Program-made: the position numbers and the translations under genes | The notes under the pieces: generated by a model | The model's input: only the letters and a program-made list of their open reading frames with translations | What the model was told of the DNA's origin: nothing | Databases searched by the model: none | In this document: positions 1 to 10,700 of the stretch, piece after piece | How positions within the stretch are numbered: position 1 is the first letter of the stretch | Layout: each line of letters starts with the position of its first letter | From: Ardenticatenaceae bacterium | GTDB taxonomy: Bacteria > Chloroflexota > Anaerolineae > Promineifilales > Promineifilaceae | Length of the DNA: 64,000 nt | Reading direction: 5' to 3' | Assembly (NCBI GenBank): GCA_020634495.1 | Contig: JACKBR010000011.1 | Span: 47,656 to 111,655, forward strand

Positions 1-3000
1 CAGGGGGCGGCCAATGGGAATCGATTGCTGCGGGTCTAGCTCTTCGGCCAGGACGGGCTGGATGGTGGAGTAGGTGGTGGTTTCTGAGGGGGCGTACATG
101 TTCCACAGCTTTTCGCCACGAGCCAAAAGCTGCTGCGCCAGAGCAACTGACAGCGCTTCACCGCCGGTGATCATGCTGAGGCCAGGATGGCCTTGCCAGC
201 TGCCGGTGATGAGCATTTGCCAGGTGGCAGGCGTAGCCTGCATCAAAGTGATATTGTGCTTTTGCAGCAGGTCGCTTAGCTGCTGTGGATCCGTTACGGC
301 CGCTTGCGGGGCAATCACCACCTGTGCGCCAACCAGCAGGGGCAGGTACAGCTCCACGGTGGCAATGTCGAAGGAGAGGGTGGTGATGGCCAGCAGCTTG
401 TCGTTTGGCGTGATGCCTGGTTTGTCCATCATGCTGGTGAGTAGATTGACCAGGGCGTGATGGTGAATTTGGACGCCTTTGGGGCGGCCGGTGGAGCCGG
501 AGGTGTAGATGATGTAGGCGAGGTTGTGGGGAGTTACGGCCGTTTCTGGCAAAGTCGTGGGCAAATCAGCCAGTTCCGGCAGCAGGTCATCCAAACATAG
601 AGCCTGCGCCTGATGCGCGGGCAGCGTAGCCACAATGGCCTTTTCGGTGAGGAGCAGTGGTGCCTGCGTGTCGGCCAGCATGAGCTGGATGCGCTGGGCG
701 GGGAATGCTGGATCAACCGGCAGGTAAGCGCCGCCTGCCTTCAGAATACCCCAAAGGGCGATGGGCAGCTGGGCCGAGCGATCTAAAGCGACGGCCACAA
801 AGGTGTTGGGCTTCACGCCCAGGCCAATCAGGTGGTGGGCCAACTGGTTGGAAAGCGTTTCTAGCTGTTGGTAGGTTAGCTCGGTACGGCCGTCGGTGAC
901 GGCAAGGCGCTGGGGTGTTTTGGCGGCCTGTTGCGATAGCAGGTGGTGCAGGCAAAGATGTTCGGGAAACGGCCGTTCCGTGGCATTCCACCGCTGCATT
1001 TGCTCAAGCTCCGCTGGGGTTACGATGTTAAATTGATCGATGGGCAAATCTGGTTGGGCGGCAATTTGCCGTACCAATTGATTAAAATGATTGGCCAGCC
1101 GGACAATGGTGCTTTCATCAAAAAGGGCGGTGCTGTATTCCCAGGCGGCTTGCAGGCCAACGGCCGTTTCCGTTAAATCCAGCGTCAGGTCAAACTTGGC
1201 AGTGGTGGCTGGCGCTTGCCTCAAGGAAAAGGTGAGGTCGGGCAAAGATGCCTGGTTGCTGGGGGTGTTCTGCAAAATAAAAGCAACCTGGAACAGCGGC
1301 GAGTAGCTTAAATCGCGGGCAACCTGTTGCTCTTCAACCAGCTTTTCAAAAGGAATATCTTGATGGGCGAAGGCGCTCAGCGTGGTGTTGCGCACGCGGC
1401 TGAGGAGCGTGCGGAAGGTTGGGTTGCCGGAGGTGTCGGTGCGCAAAACCAGCATATTGACAAAGAAGCCAATGAGCCCTTCGATTTCGGCGCGGTTCCG
1501 GTTGGCAATGGGCGAGCCAACCACAATATCTTCCTGCTGCGTGTAGCGAGCCAGAAGGAGTTGGAAGGCTGCCAGGAGCACCATGAACAGCGAGGCGTTT
1601 TCTGCCTGGGCCAGCTGCTTTAAGGCCGGGATGAGGTCAGTGGGCAGTTTGGTGTGCAGCGTGGCTCCGGCATAAGATTGCACTGCTGGCCGGGGGCGGT
1701 CGCTGGGTAAGGTTAAAACGTCGGGAGCGCCCTGCAGAGCATCTCGCCAATAGTCGATTTGCCGTTGTAAAACGTCTCCCTGGAGCCAGTTGCGCTGCCA
1801 GATGGCAAAGTCGGCGTATTGGATGGGCAGGGGGGGCAGGGGAGACGGCCGTTCCTGCACAAAAGCAGCATACAGCGCGGCCATTTCCTGGAACAATATG
1901 GCCACCGACCAGCCATCAGAAATGATGTGGTGCATGACGATGATGAGCAAATGTTTTGTCTCGCCGAGCTGCACGTGCGAGACGCGAATGAGCGGCCCAG
2001 CGCTAAGCGAAAACGGCCGTTGTGTTTCTGCCTGCACCCAGGTGTGGGCTTCTGGTTCGCGTTCTGCCGGGGGTAAATGGCTGAAGTCAACCCTGGTTAG
2101 CGGCAGATGGCTGTCTGGGGCAATGCGCTGGTACGGTTCTTCATCCTCGCCAAAGTAAAAGGTGGTGCGCAAGGAGTCGTGGCGCTGGTAGAGCGTGTCT
2201 ACCACTGTTTGCAAAGCGGTTTGGTCTAAACGGCCGTCTACCTCAAACACAAGCGGAATGTTGTACGTGGCCTGGTTGGGTTCAAGCTGGTCTAGCAAAT
2301 ACAGCCGCTGCTGGGCAAAAGAGAGCGGCAGTGGATTGTCATCGTCGTGTTTCGTGATGAGCTGCTTGCCATTGCCCTCACCGCCCTTCTTTTTCTGCCA
2401 TTTGTCTAGCAAGGCTTGCTGCTTGGCCGAAAGTTTCTGGCGGCGTTCAGCCAGTTCGGATCGTTTTGCCGCCCGGCTGTCGGCCTTCTGGTCTTGAGCG
2501 GTTTCTTGCTCCTGGGCACGAAGCAGCGCCTGGTAATCCGTTTGGCCCGATGGGGTTAGCGGAATTTGGGCAACGGTCTGGAATTGGGCCGGGACAAGCT
2601 GGGCGGGCAGCTGCTCCTGGGCAAACTGCTTCAGCTGCTCAAGATCGAGCGGGCCGCTGGCCACAACGTAGGCGTTGAGCAGCCGTTTTTCAGCGGGGTT
2701 TTTGTCTGGCAGCACGATGCAGGCCTGCACGGCGGGATGCTGTTGCAAAATCTGGGCAATGGCTCCGGTTTGCAGGTAGCGTCCCCGGCTGGTGGTGTGG
2801 CTGGGATGGTAGTCACGGAATTGAATACGGCCGTCTGGCAGCCAGCACCAGTTGTCGCCAGTTGCCTGCCGGTTTTCCCCAACATGCAAACTGCCCAAAA
2901 CGCCGACCGAAGTGGGCAGCGTTTGGCTATCCAAAAGAGAAATGGGGGGAACGGCCGTACCGCTCAACCACGTTTCAGGGATTTCAATCTGGCTTAAAAC

Positions 3001-6000
3001 GGTGGGCAAAATGGATGCCCCGCTGACATGCCCGTGCAGCCGCTGGCGGCCACCCCATTTGGGCCAGTGGCTTTGCGACAAATCCGCCTCTAGCGAAACA
3101 ATGGTCTTCAGGTGCGGTACGCGCCTGGCGTCCAGCGCTGCGATTAGCACAGCGGGCAAGATGGCCAAATCAATCTGTTTTTCTGTGAACAGCTTGTAGA
3201 TGGCGGGCAATTTGGTCAGTTGCTCTCTGGGAGCCAGGTGCAGCGTGCCGCCGTTGAGCAGCGCGGCAAAAATCTCGTGGGTGGCCTGGTGGCTGGCAAA
3301 CGGCCCAAATTGCAGAACCTGGCTGTTTGCCTGGACGGGGTAGACCGCAGCCAGCCGCAGCAGATCGGCGGCTGGGAAGCTGCCTAATCCTGGCAGATGC
3401 ACACCGCCCGCTGCGGGCTGGGGCAAATCGCTGCTAGGATAGCCCTGGGCGCTTTCGCTGGCCAGCTGGCGGCAAAGGCCAAAGTTGTCGGCTGGATTTT
3501 CCTGGCTGTGGAGCAGCAGCTTTGCCTGGCTTTGCTGCAAAATGGCTTGCTGCCAGGCTGCCGGTTCGCTTTCGTTTAGCGGCAGGTAAATGCCGCCCGC
3601 TTTAAGGACGCCGAAGACGGCCGTAATCATCTGCGGGCTGTTGGCGGCGTAAATGGCCACCACGTCACCGGGCTGGATGCCCTGGTCTTGCAGCCAGTGG
3701 GCAATCTGGTTGCTTTGCTGGTGCAATTGCTGGTAGGTGATGGCGCTGGTGGTGCTGGATACGGCCGTTTTTGTGCCAAAACTGTCTACAACGTCGCTCA
3801 TTTTGTCGTAAAGGGTTTGGTAGGGAACGGCCGTTTGGGCCGCAGCTGCGTGTTGTTCCTCTTCCGCCTCCGTACGGAAATCAATCTCGGCAATGGGCTG
3901 ATCCGGCTGCTTCATCAATTCCGCCAGCAAGTTAACATAATGGCGCGTGAACAGCTCGATTCTTTCCGGGGTGAACAAAGCCGGGCGGTAATCGACAAAG
4001 CCGTTGATTTGCTTTTCCTGCCGGGCCATCGACAGCATCAAATCAAATTTGGCTGTATTGGTATCAAAGATCACCGGCTCGATTTTGACCCCTGGAATTT
4101 GTGGGCGGCCTTCTACAGCTTGCACGGTGAAAAAGGTCTGGAACAGCGGTGATACATTGTCGCGGCGGGTTGTTTGGACTGTTTCAACCACCTTGTTAAA
4201 TGGCAAATCCTGATGATCTTGCCCACCTAAAACGCGCTCCCACACCTGGCCCAGCAGCTGACGGAAGGTCATTTCTGGCGTAAAGCTGGCATTCACAACA
4301 ATGGTATTGGTAAAAAAGCCAATCAGTTTTTCTGTGTGGGCATGGTTGCGGTTGGCAATGGGCACGCCGACGTTGATCTCGTTTTGTTGCGTGTAGCGGT
4401 GCATCAGGGCGTGGTAGGCTGCCAGCAGCAGCATAAAGAGGGTGACGCGCTCTTTTTGCATGAAGGCATCCGCCTGCTGCCTGATGTCTTCGGGCAGTTG
4501 GAAGGCAAAGTTGGCTCCTTCGCTGCTTTCCTTGTCGCCGCGCGGTTTGTCGGTGAGCAATTGCAGTGGTTCCGGATCAGGGGCGAGGGTTTCTTTCCAG
4601 TAGGCAAGCTGTTCGGCCTCATGCTCGGCCAGCCAGCTTTCTTGCCAGGCAGCGAAGTCGCTGTATTGAATGGGCAGTTGGGGCAGCTGCGGCGTTTTGC
4701 CTTCCTGGTATGCGCGGTAAAGCGCGGTGATTTCTTCAATGATGAGTTCAATAGACCACAAATCCATGGCGATGTGGTGCAGGGTGAGCAGCAGCACCCA
4801 ATGATCTTCGCCTAAATGCAGCAGCCGGGTGCGGATGGGAATCTGGCTGGTGAGGTTAAACGGCCGTTGGTCTTCTTGGGTAATTTGGTTGGCAACGGCC
4901 GTTTCTTGTTCATCCTCTGGCAGGTGGCGTAAATCCAGCACGGGTAGGGGTAGTTGGTCGATGGCTTGGATACGGCCGTACACATCCTCTTCTTCAAAAT
5001 AAACCGTACGCAGCACTTCATGCCGGGTCACCATGTCCGTCAGGCTCTGCTGCAACCAGGCCGCGTTAACCGGCCCGCGCAGCCGAATGGCAATGGGTTC
5101 GGTATAGGCGGGGCTTTGCGGATCAAGCTTGTAAAAGAACCAGAGCCGCCTTTGGGCAAAGGAAAGCGTATGTTTTTTGTCGTTGGTGTCGGCGGTGACA
5201 ATGACCGTTTCTTCATCCTGTGTGCTGTGGGCGATGATGTCTGCCAGCTCGGCAATCGTTTCATGCCGGAACAAATCTCCCACGGCCAGCCGCACGCCTA
5301 GCGTCGATTGAATGTTTGAGATGAGGTGCGTAGCCAGCAGAGAATGCCCACCCAGGTCTAAAAAAGAATCGTGGATGCCCACGCGCTCTACGGAAAACAG
5401 CTCTTCCCAGAGTTGGGCGAGCTGCTCTTCCAGGGAGTTGCGTGGGGCGACGTACGGCCGTTCCGCTCCTCTGGTTTCTTGGGGGGCGGGCAGCGCTTTG
5501 CGGTCAACTTTGCCGTTGGGGGTGGCGGGCAGTTGGGGCAATTGCATCAGAATGCCGGGGAGCATGTAGTTGGGCAGCGCATTTTTTAGCGCAGTGCGAA
5601 TCTGGTCAGTGTCCACTGGGTCACCGGTGGCGGAGACGAAGTAGGCAACCAGTTGTTTATCATTGTTGGCGGGATTGGTCCAGGCGATGGCAACGGCCGT
5701 TTGCACCTCTGCCAATTCTTCCAGGCGGCTCTCAATTTCACCCAGCTCAATGCGAAAACCATGCACCTTTACCTGATAATCAGTCCGGCCCAGGTATTCA
5801 ATGATGCCATCCGGCCGGTAGCGGGCCAGGTCGCCCGTGCGATACAGCTTGGCCTTGGGATCGTCGCTAAAGGGGTGAGTGATGAATCGTTCGGCCGTCA
5901 GTTCTTCGCGGTAAAGATAGCCCTGGCTCAGGCCAACGCCACCCAAATACAGCTCGCCAACCGCGCCAATGGGCAGCAAGCGCTGCTGTGTGTCCAAAAT

Positions 6001-7689
6001 GTACGCCTGCATGTTGTGGACGGGGCGGCCAATGGGCAAATCATCCCGGTTGAGCTGCTCAAGTTCTGCTGGCAGCACCCGATGACCGGTGGCAAAAATA
6101 GTCGCTTCCGTAGGGCCATACAGGTTCCACAAAGCTGCGCCGCGTTCTAGCAGTTGGCTGGCCAAATGGCGCGTCAAAGCCTCGCCGCAGCTGATCATTT
6201 TCAGGCCGGGTGTGCCGGGCCAACCGGCCGCCAGCAGCATTTGCCAGGTGACGGGCGTGCCTTGCAAAAAGGTAATGTCTCCCTTGGCCAGGCGTTCACT
6301 CAGCAGATGGCCATCGCGGATTTCATTTTCTGAGGCGATTACAACTTCACCGCCCACCACCAGGGGTGAATACAGTTCATAGCCTAAAATGTCGAAGGAG
6401 AGGGCGGTGATGGCCAGGAATTTATCGTCGGCGGCCATGCCTGGTTCTTGCAGCATGGAGGCTGTGAGATTGACGATGTTGCGGTGGCTGATGGGCACGC
6501 CTTTGGGCACGCCCGTCGAGCCGGAGGTGTAAATGATGTAGGCGGTGCTTTCTGGCGCGTAATGACTGTTGGCCAGCGGTTCTAGGCTGCGAATTTTTGC
6601 CCATTGGCTGTCTAGCTCAATGATGGGCAGATTGCCAGGAAACGTTTGGCTCAGATGGGCATTTGTTAGCACAAGTTCGGCGCGGGCATCTTCCAGCATA
6701 AATTGGATGCGCTCAGCGGGGAAGGCGGTGGTTAAGGGCAAATAGGTGCCGCCAGCCTTGAGGATGCCCAGCAAGGTGACCAGCACCTGGGCGGTGCGCT
6801 CCTGGGAAAAAGCGACCACAACACCGGGCTTGACGCCTTTTTGTTGCAGAAAAGTGGCCAGTTGGCCGGATTGACGGTCGAGTTCGGCGTAGGTCAGGCT
6901 GTTGGTGGCGTCGGATACGGCCGTACGCTCCGGCGTTTTTGCGGCTTGTTGGGCGATCCATTCGTGCAGGCACAATGCTTGGGGAACGTCTAAATGGGTT
7001 TGGTTCCAGGTGTGCAGCAGCAGTTCCTCTTCTGCCGGGGGCATCATTGCCAGGTTAATGGCCGGGCAATCTGGATGTTCCGCCGCCGAGCGCAGCAGCA
7101 TTTCCAGATGAGTGGCAAACTGCTGAATATGTGGTTCTGTGAACAGGTCGGCGCGGTACTGCCAGCGGCAGCGCCAGCCATCTTCCTGGTGGTTTACGAT
7201 TAAGGCGAGATCAAGCAGCGACCTGTTTGGCGTGTCTGGCAGTTCTGCTGCGGCAAAGGCTGCCTGAAACAGCGGCGCATAGCTGTCATCCTGGGAAGGT
7301 TGCAGGAATTCAACCAGGGTTGGCAAGGGCACCAGGTTGTTTTGGGCTTGCTGGCGAGCCTGGTCTAGCTGCTCGACGAGCTGGGTAAAGGAGCTGTCTG
7401 GGGTGAGGGTGGCGCGCAGGGGGAGAAGGTGGGTTGGGGTAACGGCCGTTCCCAGCACAATCTCTTCTTGCTGGCTGTGGCGCAGCAGCAGCAGCGCATA
7501 AGCGGCCAGCAGGTGCAGCTCTGCTGACGCGCCGGTCTGCACGGCCTGGGTAGGCAGGAAAGAATGGTAAACGGCCGTTTGTGGTTTGGCACCGGCTTGA
7601 CGTTGTTTGTCAGTTGGTAAGGTAAGCATGGCCGGAGCATTTTCCAGATGTTTTTGCCAATAGGTTCGCTGAGTTGAATCAATTTGCAT
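1..7689 (-). CDS. Nonribosomal peptide synthetase, C-terminus beyond left edge
   Basis: One open frame runs from an ATG at 7689 off the left edge (2,563 codons visible; frame checked at 4800, 3660, 3132 and 3). The domains in order are: a truncated condensation domain (about residues 1-215, lacking the HHxxxDG half); A1 (about 226-726; YTSGSTGVPKG near 387; YGPTEAT); a carrier domain with LGGHSLL near 780; C2 (about 840-1265) with HHIAMDLWS, so the DG of the motif is DL; a degenerate A domain (about 1295-1710) without YTSGSTG or YGPTE and without a following carrier; a lysine/glutamine-rich helical linker; C3 (about 1785-2215) with HHIISDGWS; and A3 from about 2230, with YTSGSTGRPKG and the variant YAPSETT. 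By-eye specificity residues are DIYQICLIF for A1 and DIVQIGMTY for A3; I cannot assign substrates. It lies 61 bp downstream of the preceding NRPS and is probably cotranscribed. AAGGT lies 8 nt before the ATG. Confidence 0.9.
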   Translation of the reverse strand, partial: MQIDSTQRTYWQKHLENAPAMLTLPTDKQRQAGAKPQTAVYHSFLPTQAVQTGASAELHLLAAYALLLLRHSQQEEIVLGTAVTPTHLLPLRATLTPDSSFTQLVEQLDQARQQAQNNLVPLPTLVEFLQPSQDDSYAPLFQAAFAAAELPDTPNRSLLDLALIVNHQEDGWRCRWQYRADLFTEPHIQQFATHLEMLLRSAAEHPDCPAINLAMMPPAEEELLLHTWNQTHLDVPQALCLHEWIAQQAAKTPERTAVSDATNSLTYAELDRQSGQLATFLQQKGVKPGVVVAFSQERTAQVLVTLLGILKAGGTYLPLTTAFPAERIQFMLEDARAELVLTNAHLSQTFPGNLPIIELDSQWAKIRSLEPLANSHYAPESTAYIIYTSGSTGVPKGVPISHRNIVNLTASMLQEPGMAADDKFLAITALSFDILGYELYSPLVVGGEVVIASENEIRDGHLLSERLAKGDITFLQGTPVTWQMLLAAGWPGTPGLKMISCGEALTRHLASQLLERGAALWNLYGPTEATIFATGHRVLPAELEQLNRDDLPIGRPVHNMQAYILDTQQRLLPIGAVGELYLGGVGLSQGYLYREELTAERFITHPFSDDPKAKLYRTGDLARYRPDGIIEYLGRTDYQVKVHGFRIELGEIESRLEELAEVQTAVAIAWTNPANNDKQLVAYFVSATGDPVDTDQIRTALKNALPNYMLPGILMQLPQLPATPNGKVDRKALPAPQETRGAERPYVAPRNSLEEQLAQLWEELFSVERVGIHDSFLDLGGHSLLATHLISNIQSTLGVRLAVGDLFRHETIAELADIIAHSTQDEETVIVTADTNDKKHTLSFAQRRLWFFYKLDPQSPAYTEPIAIRLRGPVNAAWLQQSLTDMVTRHEVLRTVYFEEEDVYGRIQAIDQLPLPVLDLRHLPEDEQETAVANQITQEDQRPFNLTSQIPIRTRLLHLGEDHWVLLLTLHHIAMDLWSIELIIEEITALYRAYQEGKTPQLPQLPIQYSDFAAWQESWLAEHEAEQLAYWKETLAPDPEPLQLLTDKPRGDKESSEGANFAFQLPEDIRQQADAFMQKERVTLFMLLLAAYHALMHRYTQQNEINVGVPIANRNHAHTEKLIGFFTNTIVVNASFTPEMTFRQLLGQVWERVLGGQDHQDLPFNKVVETVQTTRRDNVSPLFQTFFTVQAVEGRPQIPGVKIEPVIFDTNTAKFDLMLSMARQEKQINGFVDYRPALFTPERIELFTRHYVNLLAELMKQPDQPIAEIDFRTEAEEEQHAAAAQTAVPYQTLYDKMSDVVDSFGTKTAVSSTTSAITYQQLHQQSNQIAHWLQDQGIQPGDVVAIYAANSPQMITAVFGVLKAGGIYLPLNESEPAAWQQAILQQSQAKLLLHSQENPADNFGLCRQLASESAQGYPSSDLPQPAAGGVHLPGLGSFPAADLLRLAAVYPVQANSQVLQFGPFASHQATHEIFAALLNGGTLHLAPREQLTKLPAIYKLFTEKQIDLAILPAVLIAALDARRVPHLKTIVSLEADLSQSHWPKWGGRQRLHGHVSGASILPTVLSQIEIPETWLSGTAVPPISLLDSQTLPTSVGVLGSLHVGENRQATGDNWCWLPDGRIQFRDYHPSHTTSRGRYLQTGAIAQILQQHPAVQACIVLPDKNPAEKRLLNAYVVASGPLDLEQLKQFAQEQLPAQLVPAQFQTVAQIPLTPSGQTDYQALLRAQEQETAQDQKADSRAAKRSELAERRQKLSAKQQALLDKWQKKKGGEGNGKQLITKHDDDNPLPLSFAQQRLYLLDQLEPNQATYNIPLVFEVDGRLDQTALQTVVDTLYQRHDSLRTTFYFGEDEEPYQRIAPDSHLPLTRVDFSHLPPAEREPEAHTWVQAETQRPFSLSAGPLIRVSHVQLGETKHLLIIVMHHIISDGWSVAILFQEMAALYAAFVQERPSPLPPLPIQYADFAIWQRNWLQGDVLQRQIDYWRDALQGAPDVLTLPSDRPRPAVQSYAGATLHTKLPTDLIPALKQLAQAENASLFMVLLAAFQLLLARYTQQEDIVVGSPIANRNRAEIEGLIGFFVNMLVLRTDTSGNPTFRTLLSRVRNTTLSAFAHQDIPFEKLVEEQQVARDLSYSPLFQVAFILQNTPSNQASLPDLTFSLRQAPATTAKFDLTLDLTETAVGLQAAWEYSTALFDESTIVRLANHFNQLVRQIAAQPDLPIDQFNIVTPAELEQMQRWNATERPFPEHLCLHHLLSQQAAKTPQRLAVTDGRTELTYQQLETLSNQLAHHLIGLGVKPNTFVAVALDRSAQLPIALWGILKAGGAYLPVDPAFPAQRIQLMLADTQAPLLLTEKAIVATLPAHQAQALCLDDLLPELADLPTTLPETAVTPHNLAYIIYTSGSTGRPKGVQIHHHALVNLLTSMMDKPGITPNDKLLAITTLSFDIATVELYLPLLVGAQVVIAPQAAVTDPQQLSDLLQKHNITLMQATPATWQMLITGSWQGHPGLSMITGGEALSVALAQQLLARGEKLWNMYAPSETTTYSTIQPVLAEELDPQQSIPIGRPL

Positions 7690-7750
7690 TCGTCTATACC
7701 TTAATATTTAAATTCGCGTTTCTGCTGCAATCATTTTTTACAATGAGTTA

Positions 7751-10700
7751 TTAGAGCAGCAGGTCGATCTCGTCGTCATCTAGCGCTTCTACCATTTCCA
7801 ACATCTTGTCTTCGACCATCAGGGCCATGTCCACCACCGTGGGATGCTCGAACAGGGTTCGCAGCGAAAGCTCCACTTCAAAGATGCTTTGGATGCGGGA
7901 GGCCAACTGGGTGATAAGCAAGGAGTGGCCGCCAAGCTGGAAGAAGTTGTCGTAAAGCCCCACTTTTTCTGCATTGGTGAGCTGCCTAAACAAGTCGGCA
8001 ATGGTTTCTTCGATGGGCGTGCGCGGCGCTTCGTATTGGGTGCCGGCTTGTGTTTGGAAGGTGGGCGCAGGCAGGGCACGATAGCTGATTTTGCCATTGC
8101 TGGTCTTGGGGAAGCTGTCCAGCATTACAAAGGCGCTGGGAATCATGTAGGCGGGCAACTGCTGCCGCAAATAGCTGTTCAATGTTTGCGAATCGGGTGC
8201 CGCACTGCCTTGGGGAATAATGTAAGCGACAATTTGCAGATTGTTTTGGCTGTCTGGCCGGGCAGTAACGGCCGTATCCGCCACAGCCTCATGTTGGTTC
8301 AGCAAATGTTCCAATGTTTCTGGCTCAATGCGGTGCCCGCGAATCTTAATTTGCCGGTCGGTACGGCCGATAAATTGCAAAAGGCCATCATCCAAAAAGC
8401 GCACCCGGTCGCCCGTGCGGTAAACGCTGCCCGAATCGGCAAAGGGATCGGGGGTGAATTTTACGGCCGTTTCGTCCCGCAGTCCCACATAGCCAGAGGC
8501 CAACTGTGGCCCGGCAATTAACAGTTCACCCGGCACGCCAACGGGGGCCAGCTGATCATATTGATCCACCACGTACACCCGCGCCGAGGCAACAGGCTGC
8601 CCAATCGGGGCCAGCTCTGCCCGCGACACGGCATTGGGGCCAGCGATGACACAGCTTGTGGCCACGATGGTGGTCTCAGTGGGGCCGTAGGTGTTGAGCA
8701 AGGCAATGGCATTGGGGGCGACGGCTTGCCAGGTGGCCAGGTGCTCCGGCGATGCTTTTTCCCCGCCAATGATGATTAGGCGAATGCCCGCAGGCAGCTG
8801 CAATGATGAATCGCGCTGAAGCTCGATGGTGAGGGTATGCCAGAACGCCGTGGGTAAATCCAGCACGGTAATTTGGTAGGTGTGGCAGAAATTGATGAAG
8901 GCTTGAATGGAATTCAGGCTTTCTTCTGTGCGCAAAATGAGCGTCGCTCCACTTAGGAGGGCGCTGCCCGTTTCTTCCAGCGAGGTGTCGAAGCCGATGG
9001 AAGCAAACTGCAAGATGTTGTCGTGCGGTGTGAGCTGGAATTGTTCAACGGCCGTTCGCAAATAAGCATGTAACGCTTGCTGCGGCAGGCGCACTCCCTT
9101 GGGCTGCCCGGATGAGCCAGAGGTGTACAGAATGACGGCCGTTTCCGCCAGCTCAACTGGCTGCAAAGCAGGTGCTTCTGCCAGCTGCGTTTCTATCTCA
9201 TCAATCAGCAGCAGCGGCGCTGGGCCTTTGGGCAGTGACGCTTGCAGCTCAGAATGGCTAATGAGTGCATCTAGCCGGGCATTTTCAATCATGAAGGCCA
9301 GGCGCTGCTCTGGATGCTTGGGATCGAGCGGGACGTAGGTGTTGCCGCTCTTTAAGATGGCCCAAAAGGCAAGGGGGAAATGACGGGTGCGGGCGATGTG
9401 TAGACCGATACGGCCGTTGCAAATGCCCAACTGCTGTAAATAAGCCGCCAACTGGCTCGATTTTTCGTCCAGCTCGGCGTAGGTAAGCGTGCCGTAAGCC
9501 GGATCAATCACCGCCGCAACGTTTGGCTGTTGCCCAACCATCGCGGCAAAATCGGCCAGCAGCGAGCTGTGGCTCGCTGGCTGGGGCCAGTTGTTCCACG
9601 TTTCTAGCAGCAGGCTGCGCTCGTTGGCGGGCAAGATGGTTAGATCGGCCATGCGCTGGTCTGGCTGGGCCACAATGTTGCGCACAATTTGCAGCACATG
9701 GGTGAGCATTCGTTTGATGGAAACGGCCGTAAACAGCGTTGGATCGTACGAAATTTGCAGCACCTCGTTTGATTTCAAATAGAAGTTCAGCGCATAGTTG
9801 GTCTTTTCCTGCACAAAAAGCGGATGGCTGTCTGTGGGAGGCGGGGGCATGTTGTCCGTGGCCGGATTGTTGTTGATGAACAGGGAATGGAACAGATTGC
9901 GCTCGCGGGGGAAGCCACCCCACTGCTGAATTTGCTCCAGCGAGTTGTGGTCATATTGAGATTGGTTAATAAACGCTTCGTGGCTGCGCTTGAGCCAGTC
10001 CAGCACAGGTGCCTCTTTTTGGAACTGCAAGCGCACAGGCAAGACGTTGATGAACAGACCCACCATGCGATCAAATTGGGACAGCTCGGCAGGACGGCCG
10101 TGTACCACCGTACCAAACAGCACATCGTCTTCGCCACTGTACCGGTTGAGCAAAATGGCCCATACCGCCTGCATAAAGTTGTTGTAGGTGATTTTGTGTT
10201 CATTTAGCAGCGCGTGCAGCGAGGCCCAAAGCTCCGCTGGCAGCGTCACGCTTTGTTCGGCGTAATCTGCAACCGCGCCATACACGCCCTGGTTCATCTG
10301 TTCCGCTATGGGAATGGGTGTCGCCTCTTCAAAATTTGCCAGATACTTTTGCCAAAACGCCTGAGCTTCAGATTCCTCTTGCTGGCGCAGCCAGGCAATG
10401 TAGCGGCGATACGGGGTGGGCACGGGCAGGTTGTGCGGTTCGCCATGCCGGAGCGCGTCGTAAATGGCCCGCACTTCCAAATGGATAACGACGTTCGACC
10501 AGCCATCAAACAGGATGTGATGGTAATTGACCAAAACAAAGTGCCGCGCCTCGGCCACCTGGATGATGGTCAACCGCAGCAGAGGCGGCTGGGTCATATC
10601 AAAGCCTTTGCGCCGCTCTTCGGCCATCAATGCTTGAAGCTGATTTAGCTGCTGTTCCGCGTTTTGGCCGCGCCAATCCAGGCGGGTCAGGGGCAGCGGC

